From contig CM035412.1 of the NCBI GenBank assembly GCA_020310875.1, positions 133,716,773-133,780,772 on the forward strand: DNA of 64,000 nt, written 5' to 3'. Numbering within the stretch: the first letter of the stretch is position 1; the number at the start of each line of letters is the position of its first letter. Both the position numbers and the translations under genes were made by a program. This document shows positions 45,082 to 55,031 of this stretch, in pieces. This stretch comes from Ceratopteris richardii (taxonomy: Eukaryota > Streptophyta > Polypodiopsida > Polypodiales > Pteridaceae). Below the pieces are notes generated by a model, which ran no database searches, was not told the DNA's origin, and saw only the letters and a program-made list of their open reading frames with translations.

Positions 45082-46510
45082 TCTTGACCTAAGCACCAAC
45101 TTAGGGACTTGCGGAGAAAGAGACTATACCTCAATCCCCTCTCAAGTGCATATAGTGGAGATACACGCTTTTAATTATCAATCCAAAGAGTATACAAACC
45201 TAGCCGAGTGTATGAGGACATGCAATCATGTGATGATCAATGCAAATGAACTACTCAAAGAGTGTAAATAAGGCAAAGACTTATCCAAACAAGCTCCAAC
45301 TGTTGGTCAAAGCGAAACGATACTTGGTGCAGCAGCCGTCAGTATTTTGGACTTTTCTCCCAGCTCCGAGCTCGAAATATAGCAAATAGCATATGCGTTT
45401 CGAAGCTCTCAAGAAGACGCATCCAATGGCAGTGGTTTCACTCAATTCTGACGCTCCTACTTCAAGTTATGAGCAAAATACTGAGTCGCAGGAATACTTT
45501 CCTACACTTTAGCACTTCCTACACTTCGCACACACCTTACCTACAGCAAATAATCACTTTCATGGATAGAAAACACTCACAAGCACTCTTTCCAAGCAAT
45601 ACACATGCATACAAGCTCACGAAGAAGAAGATACAGAGTGAAGAAGACACAAATTCGAATTTCTGTGCTCTCTATTCTCACAATGGCAAAAAGTCCTTTA
45701 CAAAGAGTCACATTTGACTTATATACTAGTGCCCTAAAAATGGTCCTTTCACACAAGAGACCGGCACTTTATTCACTAAAAGACTAATTTCCTACTATTT
45801 TACATGGGTAAATCTCTAATCTTCTGTGGGGATGCATCTAGAGGACTCCTCTAGTGCATTTACAAAGGGAAATATATCACAAGAATGAGTATGATACAAA
45901 AGATATGATGTCCGAATCGGAAAAATTTTGGGGCCTGTCTTTTTCTCTGCTTTGTACTTCTTTAGCTCTGCAACACTCTCTCCCTCTTCGTCTCTGTCGT
46001 CCCTTGACAGGCTGTAGCTGTTCGTCGGCTGATTACTTCTTTTCTCCGCACGCATCCCTTGGTCAGTTTTGTCTGTAGTTAAACAGACATGCAGATTTGA
46101 TGGCCTTCTTGATTCAAGCTCTACTACTCGAGAGCTTGCTGCATTTGTCTTGCCTGTTGACTTGGGTTGCCACGCACGCCACCAGTGACTAGGAATGTGC
46201 TGTTCTTAGTCACCCTCTTAAACTTTTCAGCCTCTACCCCTTTCTAACTTTTGGTCCTCTGATTTGTCCTGGTTGCACACATCTGACCCTGTTGTATTGC
46301 TTTGAGCCTGTTTGCTTTCTTCCACCGTGCAGGACCTGGTTGTTTTCTCTTTTCGCCTGATGCTTGCCCCTGCGGGGCTCTGTGCAGAGATGGGTAATGC
46401 GTCCCTGCGGGGCTTCTTGTAGAGATGTATCTTCAGATCTTGCTTGTTAGTGAAGCTGCTTCTTTCGTTGTCTTCTTCTTTTCTTCTTCTTACTTGATTC
46501 TCCCTCAACA
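45082..46510 (-). repeat. 3' LTR of gypsy A (1,429 bp)
   Basis: It starts TCTTGACC on the plus strand, where the other copy has TGTTGACC, so the terminal G has mutated. It ends CTCAACA. It contains 30 bases (about 45653-45682) absent from the other LTR. TATATAAG lies on the minus strand at 45725-45718. Confidence 0.95.
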
Positions 46511-49500
46511 TTGCCCCCCTCCTGGACTCTGTCGTCCCCGACAGACTTTGATAAGCGACGGGTATATGTTTGATAAACTCTTTGCTCTGTATCATTTAGC
46601 AGATTTGCTTCACGTATCATGAGTTGTTTCCATTGTTCTGCCTTCACACTGTCATTGGGTGGCTGTCTGTGATCTGCGAAGAAGCTGAGTTCATATGCCA
46701 CTAATCTGGCATTTAAATTGGATGACATTTTCAAAAAAATCTCCGAATCCATCTCAAAAAATCTTGTAAAGAAAGCTTCTTCGAAAGTCTGCATATATTC
46801 ACTTGGCAAGAACATAATTCTAGAATAATATGCCATTATTGTTGGGCGGCTAGGCATAACTGAGAGATCAAAAATGAGGATCTCCGTGCCCTGATTAATA
46901 CCGATGAAGTTCAAAAAGGTGTAAGCCGCATGCTTGAATACCTTCAAAACAGTGAGGATCATGCTAAGTATTTTGTTGGTCATTTTTACAGTTAAATCAG
47001 GTACTGTCACATAATTCTGTAGCCAAAACTCTATGGTTTTGACCATATAGTCTTCCGTTGGCAAATAGTTATGTGGCGGGCTCGGAAGCATGGGATAATT
47101 GAGCCACTGCTTATTGATAGTGCCGCTTCTTTGCAAATCCAAAAATTCCCTGGTATCCCTTCTGTGTGGTATTGGATAAAATGAAGGGTTTACCTGGAAT
47201 GCATATGGTGCTGCTTGCCAATGCACCCGTAGTGTGGGATGCTTCTCCAAAAATTTCCGTCGCCACATTGGTTGTGCAGCTTCAAACTCTGCTTGTGTGT
47301 ATTCGAATGTGTCGTGTTTGAAATTCAACTGCTCATCCGGACTCTTCTTTGTAATCTTCGTTATATAACATCGTGTTTTCTCTTTCAAGAGTCCGTATGG
47401 AATATTGAATGGCTTCATAATTTTGTCCAGGTCTTTACCTTTGATCTTGGCCTCTTTCATAACTTTGACCACTTCATTTTCAAAATTTTCTGTCAATCGG
47501 GACACCACTAGTGCCCGTTCCTTCTGACTTATTTCTGTAGTATAGGGCATTGGATGATCATCATGTATATCCGCCATCTGCTCACGTATTGGAGAATTAT
47601 AGATCGGGTGAGATAGAGGACTTACCTCTACCTCGTCAGTAGGATTTTCCTTATCTGGCACTACTGGTGTCCCGATCGGTGCTTTCTCTTTTACTTGAGT
47701 CTTCAGCTGTTCTATGCATTCATCTCTATCTTTGACTTCTTGCATGGCTGCCCCGAGTGCTTCTTTGGCTGCAAGTAACTCATTTCTGATTTCAGCCACA
47801 TTATCCATGTTTTCACTGTAGCTTGTTACGAGTTTTCCCTGTGCTATATTTAACTACTTTTTTAATTCTTTTATCTCTTGACTGTACTTCTGTTCCGACT
47901 CTTCTCTTAGTGTGCGCTCTTGTCTTAGCGAATCTGCATATTGTGCGATCTGATCTCGTAATTCTTTTTCGTTCGTTTCTGAGAATTCCTGTTGCTCGAT
48001 CGGTTGATCATATAATAATGATTTCATTAATTCTTTATTCCTGTTTCTCAAAGTGTCATTTTCTTCCATATATACCTTTAGCTGTGTCTCGAGCAACGTA
48101 CTTCTAGCTCTCATTCTTTCTTTGTCCGCCTCGCTTGCATCATATGATCTCTGTAAATTTGCGAGCTGTGCTTGGAGTTGGTGATGCTGAGTCACTAATA
48201 TATCACATTTCGTTTTGATTTCGATCAACTCCGTGTTCCTGGCCGTTATCTCTTTTTGTGCTTGAATGAGTTTTGATGACAGTTGTTCACTCATTATCTG
48301 GAATTGACTTTTTTCTTGCATTGCTCTATCATAATCTGCATCTATTTCCATCATTTGTTGTTGGGTATCCATCGCTGTCTGAATCATTTGCTTGACTACC
48401 GGCCTCAGCTGAGTGACATCCACATTCAGCCATGTTTTTGGTATACTTGGTTCGTCGCCGGTTGTGACATCTTTTCCCTGTGCAATATGTAATGTAGTGT
48501 CATGGGGCTGCCTAATCTGAAGCTGGATCCTTGGCTCAGCCCCCATGTTTGCCTGCTTTTCTTGAGGAGTGTCATCCGGTACCTCGATCACAATTTGTTC
48601 TTTGATTTGTAATTCTTCTGTTTCCTTACCTACTGGAGTTTGTTCTTCCTCTTTAATAGGTTGTTGTACATGTGTAGCACTAGTTGTATCTTCCTTGATG
48701 CTTATTTTTGTAGTGTCATTCAACTGAATGACATGCTCATGTTCCATAGATTCTTCTACTCTCTGTTCCTTTTCTTCCCGATTTCCCGGCATCACTTCCA
48801 CTTGATCGGTCTCATTCCATTCCTCTTCTTGTGTTTCTGTCCGTATATCAGTATCCAAGGTATCTTTTTCAGGGCTGGAGTCCGTATTTGTACTGGAATC
48901 ATCGATCCCTAGTTCTTTGTATCTTCCAGCTTGTTTTGGTGTTTTCTCTGGACTCCGTTGTTGTTTTTCTTGACTAGCTTGTCTATAGTGATGACCTTGA
49001 ATGTTTAAATTTACCTGCCCTTGCATATATTGATGTGTTTCTTCGAGGGCAGCGGAAAGATCTCTCTTTGTAATCGGCATTTGAGCCATCGTGATCTTCG
49101 GTAAGAGATGAGTTCTCTTTGATTGTGGTGTAGCTTGGGCTTCCTCTTCCCGTAAACGCTTCGTACCCCTCATGGGTTTCTGTGTGCTGGTTCCCGCTTC
49201 TTCCACCATAACAACTGCTTTCTTCTTCTTAGGGACCGTAGCAGATTTTGCATACTTGGCTAGCCCTTCTGAGTTCGGCATCTCCCGTAAGCAATTTTTC
49301 ATCTCAAGAGCTTCATATATCAATAGTGTTAATGCAGAACTGCCATTCAAAAACTTCTTTTGTCCCCACTTCTTCTGGGCTTCAAATAACCTTTCTTGGA
49401 CATACCCTGTCAAATTGATTTTGTTTCCTATTTGTCGCATGGCATGCGATAGTAATTGCACTACGATCTTCTGTGGGGCTGTGTATCTGTGCATGCTGGG

Positions 49501-50043
49501 GAAACAAAAGTGTTGATGCACTAGACGGACAGCATCTTCTATGTCAATTCTGTTTATATCCAAAAATGATCTCTTCTTGGGATCATGGCACTCTTCTTTG
49601 ACACTTGTGACACCGTCTTGTTTCCATCCAAATGCTCTGTTGATTAATTCGTGTGTGAATTGGATGGTCTTCCAAACTCCGACTTTATCCAAGACGCGTG
49701 CTTCTGGAACTGATATCTTTGTTGCGGCAGGTTGCATAGTATTCATTACCTGTGCACATCTCTGAAAGTCTGGCACATAGATTGGTAACTTGAGGAATGC
49801 CTCTATGCCTGCTTGTGTCCATACATCTTCAATATGAGGTAGCCCCTGTATGATCGTTTTGAAGTCCTGTGACATGATAGGAAAATAATGATCTGTATCC
49901 ATAATTTTGATTGTTGCCATGAAGATTAGCTCCGCCACTGGTTGATCATCCCGGAACCAGTGACCTCTTGCTTTTGTGACTGATTCCAATGGAAGAAGCT
50001 GCACCTCTTCCTGCTGCGTAGATTCTGAATCAGTAGACGCCAT
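46447..50043 (-). CDS. Gypsy A accessory ORF, about 1,200 codons with one internal TAG
   Basis: Two stretches (50043-47854, 729 codons, and 47808-46447) share one frame and are separated by a TAG at 47856-47854 in KELKK*LNIAQG. The N-terminal 280 residues are globular and unrecognised (LPIYVPDFQRCAQVMNTM). Residues 280-560 are charged and low-complexity, with KKKK near 276. About 565-729 is a long predicted coiled coil. The second part has an aromatic globular region (MWRRKFLEKHPTLRVHW, FYPIPHRRDTREFLDLQ). It then crosses the polypurine tract into the LTR and ends KKKKRRRQRKKQLH. No signal peptide or clear membrane span is seen, so an envelope role is not supported. Function unknown; sense orientation and position suggest an accessory protein. 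Confidence 0.75.
46511..46545 (-). promoter_or_regulatory. Polypurine tract and upstream hairpin of gypsy A
   Basis: On the minus strand CCAGGAGGGGGGCAA (46525-46511) abuts the LTR. Just upstream TCTGTC and GACAGA (46545-46528) form a 6-bp stem around GGGGAC, matching gypsy B in sequence and position. Confidence 0.85.
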
Positions 50044-50333
50044 CTACACTCAATATAGAGTATGAATTAGTTGCCATATATTATCAGAAATCCTCCTTTA
50101 CATGTTGGTCATAAGCTCGATGTTGCTCCGAGTGAACGGTGTCGCCCCTTTCCCGTGTGTGTGAGAAAGGTAATACCTGGATTTTTCACATTTTTATGTA
50201 TTTTTATATTTTCATCTGAAAAGGAAAACAGACAAGTTAGTTGATAGCCGAAGCGATTATTAAATTTTTGGAATATTTTTCTTAATATATGTACCCGTGC
50301 TCTCCTATTTCCCCATTAGGAAAATGTGCTTGA

Positions 50334-51422
50334 CTATCCTGAAATAGAAGAAGGATGTGCCGAATGCTTGGCCTTGTAATGTGGCCCTATCATGCATACT
50401 TTGGGTCTCGAAGGCTCCATATGTGTGCAATTGGAAGTAGTTGGTTGATGCATGCCGTTTGTTTTGTCTTTCGGTATCCAAATCTGCTTCATTGTTCTGG
50501 GCTTCGTTGTATGCTGCCCACTTCCACTGAATGTGACTCTTTTCTTCTTGTTGTAGGTTTGCTTAATCTGATTTGTAAATCGCAGAATGGCTTGAGTTGC
50601 CATTACAGACTCCTTCTTTCTCCAGTAACTCTTTTTTTGTGGTTGTTTTTCCTGTGGACCACATGTGTGCTTCTTGTGCTGAGGACCATCCCCTCGGTTT
50701 GGTTTCTTTGGAACGCAAGACTTGGGAACCCAGATTTGCGAACGATCCTGTTGAGCAGCTACTACTTTCTTTGGAATCCATATTGTAGCAATTTGTCGAT
50801 GACTTCGTTGTTCAAACTGAGTTGATTTCTCCTTTGATTGTTTGTTCTGATGTCGGTTGTGCTTCTGTCGTCGAAGATATTCCTCCACTTCATCTTTCTT
50901 TATCCATGCTTGGTTAGAGTATGGAATAGGGTATATTTTAATGAGTACAGATTTTGAATTACTCAGAGGACTAGTCCCTTTTATGCATGGTGCTTCGGTG
51001 AGGTGGGTTTCTGATAGATTGATACTCTCTTGGCTTGCTAGACTAGAACATGGTGTGCCAACAGAATTCGATGTGTCCGCACATATAGTACTCGATGAAG
51101 GTGTCTCTATAGTGCTAGTGATCATACATTCAGGACTTTGTTCATTAGAATGAAGTGTTTGCTCCATGCTCACAGATTTGATTGGTCGTTCGTCTAGCAG
51201 ACTGCATACTTCACGATGTCCTATCCTGGCTGAGATGTATCCTAACGCCAATTGAATGGTCACTTCGTATTCGTAAATCCAGTCTTGACCTAACACTACC
51301 TCTTCAAGTAAATCTTGGTCATGACACACTAACAGCTTTTGTTCCATAGTGTTGTTGCCAAGATGCAACGGTAAGGTGATCTCACCTATGCATTGAGTAA
51401 TTGTTCCTCCTATTCCTATCAA
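50334..51422 (-). CDS. Gypsy A second retropepsin (C-terminal half) and IW(V/I)PK tail
   Basis: The frame continues that of the upstream pol ORF after a TAG at 51425-51423. It reads LIGIGGTITQCIGEITLPL, KLLVCHDQD and VLGQDWIYE, the second half of the retropepsin-like domain whose DTGAA lies just upstream. The tail is Gln/Lys-rich with QAWIKK, ATIWIPKK, QIWVPKS and KQIWIPK. Gypsy B reads AYLIGLGG where A has a stop before LIGIGG, so the stop replaced a Tyr codon. Confidence 0.85.
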   Translation of the reverse strand: MIGIGGTITQCIGEITLPLHLGNNTMEQKLLVCHDQDLLEEVVLGQDWIYEYEVTIQLALGYISARIGHREVCSLLDERPIKSVSMEQTLHSNEQSPECMITSTIETPSSSTICADTSNSVGTPCSSLASQESINLSETHLTEAPCIKGTSPLSNSKSVLIKIYPIPYSNQAWIKKDEVEEYLRRQKHNRHQNKQSKEKSTQFEQRSHRQIATIWIPKKVVAAQQDRSQIWVPKSCVPKKPNRGDGPQHKKHTCGPQEKQPQKKSYWRKKESVMATQAILRFTNQIKQTYNKKKRVTFSGSGQHTTKPRTMKQIWIPKDKTNGMHQPTTSNCTHMEPSRPKVCMIGPHYKAKHSAHPSSISG

Positions 51423-54400
51423 CTAGGCCATCGATGGGCGTACCGTCTCCTTGAGTTTTTGGGTCAACGAAAGCTTGATGCAGCTTACAGCGGCTCCTGT
51501 GTCAATGAGAGCATCCACCAAGTGGTACTCTGTCTTTCCTGCTCCCAAATTTAAATAAGGTTGTGTTCTCTGCGATCCTAGGCTTTGAGTGGCTCTAAAA
51601 TTAGCCATTGGGATGAGTTCTTCTCCTAGTCGATATCTTTCATCTCGCTCTCTCATCCACTCTTTCCGTTTCTTTATTCTTTCCAATGCTTCCTGTCTCG
51701 CTTCCTCTCGTATTCTTTCCTCTTCTATGCGTCTATTCTTGCCTTTGATTAATCGAGACATAGTTTCTTCGGTTAATGGTTCTAGATATTTTTTCACTCT
51801 GCATCCACTGATGTAGTTTGGTAACACATCTCCATCTAAGGTTGCTAAGCTAATGGCTCCACTTGTAGATATACGATTAATGATTAATGGACCATATCCT
51901 CTCTTCTGCAACTTCTTAGCATGTTGTTTCAAGGTGTATACCAAAACTAAATCTCCTTCCTTCAAATTTTTGTCCTTAATATGCGCATCAAAATAGGCTT
52001 TCTGTCGTCTTTTAGCAGCATAGATGCCTGCTACTGCTTGTAACCTAGTTTCATGAAGCTTCTCTATTTGATCCAATTGGGCTGATAGTTCATGTCCTGT
52101 CCACTCGTAAGTAGTTGCTACTCTCAGAGTGGGAATTAAGAAATCAATTGGCAAAATAGCATTTTGTCCATACACTAAGTTAAAAGGAGTAGTGCCTATT
52201 ACGGTTTTATAGGCTACTCGAAATGCCCATAACGCATGATGTAACTGCTTATCCCAATCTGATCTGCCATTGTTAACAATTTTGGTAAGAACTGTACACA
52301 AGATTTTATTTGAACTTTCTGCTTGTCCATTGGCTTGTGGGTGATAAGGGGCCGACTTCTTATGAATTACCAAGAATTCATTCAGTAAGGCTTCTATAAC
52401 TTCATTAACAAAGTGCGTACCTCTATCACTCACAATTTCTATTGGTAGTCCAAATCTAGTGAAAACGTTCTCAAAGAGAAACTTGGCCGTAGTCCTTGCG
52501 TCATTTTTCTTGGTTGCTTTTGCTTCGACCCATTTGGTCAGATAATCTGTGGCTACAATTATATATTCAGCATAGGAACCTTTTGCTGGTGGGCTAATAG
52601 GTCCTATGAAGTCTATTCCCCATTTTGTGAAAGCTCTAGCACTCATCATGGGCCTAAGTGGCATCTCATCTCTTCTAATTGGATATTTCGTTCGTTGACA
52701 AGTATCACAGCGTTGCACGTATGTCACGACATCTTGGTGTAGACTGGGCCACCACATTCCAGCAAAGAGGATCATTTTTGCTGTTTTATCTGCAGAGAAG
52801 TGTCCTCCTGCAGCTCCTGTATGAGCCATCTCTAAAACAGAAAGATATTCATTTTCGTGAATGCACATTCGTAATTGGTTATCTTTCCCTCGTTTAAAGA
52901 GTTGTTTTCCTATAATGAAATAATCTTTACTTTGTTCTTTAAGTGCATGTTTCCTTGCTGAAGTAGCTCCGTCAGGGTATTCTTGAGTTTTCAAGAACTT
53001 TACCAGTGGCATGCTCCATCTTGGCGCTATTGTAGAATAGCATAAGGTAGAGTTCTCATCTGGGATTTGTTCTTGACAGGTTTGACAGGTTGACACATAG
53101 TTATGTGCATCTCTTTGCATGGTTGGCCAGTATATGCCCAATCTCTTGAGTGTTTGCCACGTTCCATTTGCATTCAAATGAGTTTTCCATTGGTTTATGT
53201 GTGCTTTCTGAAGCCACATTTCTTGTTCCTCTTCTTCCACGCATCTCATTAATAATCCACTTGAATCTTGGTGATACAGACTTCCCGCCATGATGTGAAG
53301 GTTTTTAGTCCTCCAGAGGTCTTGGGTTTGGGTTGGTGTGATCCCATCTTTAGGTCCATGTGTAAGTATAGGGATCAATTTTTCTGCCCATTGAGGACAT
53401 ACTTCCAGGTTAAAAAGGTACGTATCTGGCAGATCATCTGGTACTCCTATGGGTGGTTCTCCATGGGTCATTCTTGATAAGTGGTCTGCTCTTATGTGGG
53501 TATTTCCTTTCTTGACTATTACCTCAAAATCAAATTCCATTAGCAATAAAAACCATCGTACTAGTCGTCCTGTATTACAAGGCTTGTTGACTAGGTACAA
53601 TAGGGCTTGATGATCAATGAAGAATTTGAATTTGTTTGCCAACAAGTAATGTCTGAACTTTTTGACGGCGTATACCATCCCTAGGCCTTCTCTCTCCGTG
53701 GTGGTATAATTGCGTTCTGCTTTATTTAACTGTCTACTAGCATAGGCTATAGGGTGGTCTAATTTTCTTGTGTCAGCAGGTTGAGCTAAGATGCAACCAA
53801 TGGCAAACTTGGAAGCATCCACATGAATGTGAAACGGTTTATTCCAATTAGGGACTCGAAGGATTGGTGCTGAACTCAATCGATTCTTTAACTCATTAAA
53901 AGCTTTTTCACATTCTTCGGTCCAATTAAATAGAGTCAATAATGCATAAAGAGGTCTAGCAATTATGGCGTACATATGTATAAATCTTCGATAGTATCCA
54001 CAATGTCCCATAAATGCTTGAACTTCTTTAGCATTCTTAGGTCTTGGTAAATCAAGAATTACTTTGATTTTGTCTTCATCTGTTGAGATTCCGTTTTTAG
54101 AGACAATATGTCCTAAGATTTTTCCTTGTCGAACCATGAAGACACATTTTTCAGGATTGAGGCATACTCGATATTGTCGACATTTAGAAAAAATCTTTTC
54201 TAGTTCAGGGATATGCTCTGATCGTATAGCTGAATAAGTACAAAGATCATCCACATATACCTCCATACTTTTTCTCAGAAATTCCTTGAACACATGACAC
54301 ATCAATCTTTGGAAGGTAGCTGGGGCATTCGTTAAACCAAAAGGCATGACTCTAAAGGCGTATACTCCCCATTCAGTTGTGAACGCTGTCTTATGTTGGT

Positions 54401-54995
54401 CCTCAGGAGCAATGGCTACCTGATTATACCCTGAAAAGCCATCCAGAAAGCTATAGACTTCCTTTCCTGCTACCCTTTCCAAGAGATGATCCGTAATTGG
54501 TAAAGGATAACTATCCCTTATGGTTGCGGCGTTCACTTTCTTCAAATTGATGCACACTCTTAACTTCCCATTTTTTTTCGGTACTACCACCAAAGGTGAC
54601 ACCCATTCCGTGTGCTCAATTTCATAGATGAATCCAGCATCTAGTAACTTGTCTATTTCTTCCTTTATTTTGGCTGAATACACATCATTGTAAGTATATG
54701 GTCTTTGTTTAGAAGGTTTGGCTTCGGATGTCATGGGGATTCTATGCGCACATATAGAAGGGTCGACTCCTTTCAAGTCCTTATAGGTCCAAGCAAAGAC
54801 ATCCCGATATTCTCTTATGAGACGAATTAACTCTTGTTCTTCCTCTAATGAGACATCCTGTCCTATGAAGGTGCATCGTTCCTCTCCTTCTTCTACAGTT
54901 ACAACTATCTTCTTGGTTTGTTCCTTATTATCATATGCTATTCCAGGCTGTGCTTCTCTTTTCGGCATTTGAATAGCAATTTTTCTCTCCTCCAC
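51423..54995 (-). CDS. Gypsy A pol: reverse transcriptase, RNase H, integrase, start of second retropepsin
   Basis: A 1,190-codon frame. Reverse transcriptase motifs are HTEWVSPLVVVPKKNGKLR, SFLDGFSGYNQV and YVDDLCTY (about residue 245). RNase H begins near FHIHVDASKFAIG (about 386). The integrase zinc finger is near 712-765 (HENEYLSVLEMAHTG, CDTCQRTKYP). The catalytic core has WGIDFIGP (about 792), VSDRGTHF (about 853) and NGQAESS (about 890). The C-terminus reads LKEGDLVLVYTLKQHAKKL without a chromodomain. From about 1150 a second protease motif begins, ALIDTGAAVSCIKLSL, before the TAG. The frame is the same as that of the protease ORF upstream, separated by one TAA at 55034-55032. Confidence 0.95.
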   Translation of the reverse strand: MEERKIAIQMPKREAQPGIAYDNKEQTKKIVVTVEEGEERCTFIGQDVSLEEEQELIRLIREYRDVFAWTYKDLKGVDPSICAHRIPMTSEAKPSKQRPYTYNDVYSAKIKEEIDKLLDAGFIYEIEHTEWVSPLVVVPKKNGKLRVCINLKKVNAATIRDSYPLPITDHLLERVAGKEVYSFLDGFSGYNQVAIAPEDQHKTAFTTEWGVYAFRVMPFGLTNAPATFQRLMCHVFKEFLRKSMEVYVDDLCTYSAIRSEHIPELEKIFSKCRQYRVCLNPEKCVFMVRQGKILGHIVSKNGISTDEDKIKVILDLPRPKNAKEVQAFMGHCGYYRRFIHMYAIIARPLYALLTLFNWTEECEKAFNELKNRLSSAPILRVPNWNKPFHIHVDASKFAIGCILAQPADTRKLDHPIAYASRQLNKAERNYTTTEREGLGMVYAVKKFRHYLLANKFKFFIDHQALLYLVNKPCNTGRLVRWFLLLMEFDFEVIVKKGNTHIRADHLSRMTHGEPPIGVPDDLPDTYLFNLEVCPQWAEKLIPILTHGPKDGITPTQTQDLWRTKNLHIMAGSLYHQDSSGLLMRCVEEEEQEMWLQKAHINQWKTHLNANGTWQTLKRLGIYWPTMQRDAHNYVSTCQTCQEQIPDENSTLCYSTIAPRWSMPLVKFLKTQEYPDGATSARKHALKEQSKDYFIIGKQLFKRGKDNQLRMCIHENEYLSVLEMAHTGAAGGHFSADKTAKMILFAGMWWPSLHQDVVTYVQRCDTCQRTKYPIRRDEMPLRPMMSARAFTKWGIDFIGPISPPAKGSYAEYIIVATDYLTKWVEAKATKKNDARTTAKFLFENVFTRFGLPIEIVSDRGTHFVNEVIEALLNEFLVIHKKSAPYHPQANGQAESSNKILCTVLTKIVNNGRSDWDKQLHHALWAFRVAYKTVIGTTPFNLVYGQNAILPIDFLIPTLRVATTYEWTGHELSAQLDQIEKLHETRLQAVAGIYAAKRRQKAYFDAHIKDKNLKEGDLVLVYTLKQHAKKLQKRGYGPLIINRISTSGAISLATLDGDVLPNYISGCRVKKYLEPLTEETMSRLIKGKNRRIEEERIREEARQEALERIKKRKEWMRERDERYRLGEELIPMANFRATQSLGSQRTQPYLNLGAGKTEYHLVDALIDTGAAVSCIKLSLTQKLKETVRPSMA

Positions 54996-55031
54996 TTCAT
55001 ATTTTTTGAAGTGAGCTGGTACCTCAAATTG

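Noticed and set aside
47854..50043. Envelope gene
   Set aside because: The position fits, but there is no signal peptide, clear membrane span or furin-like site; the coiled coil alone is not enough.
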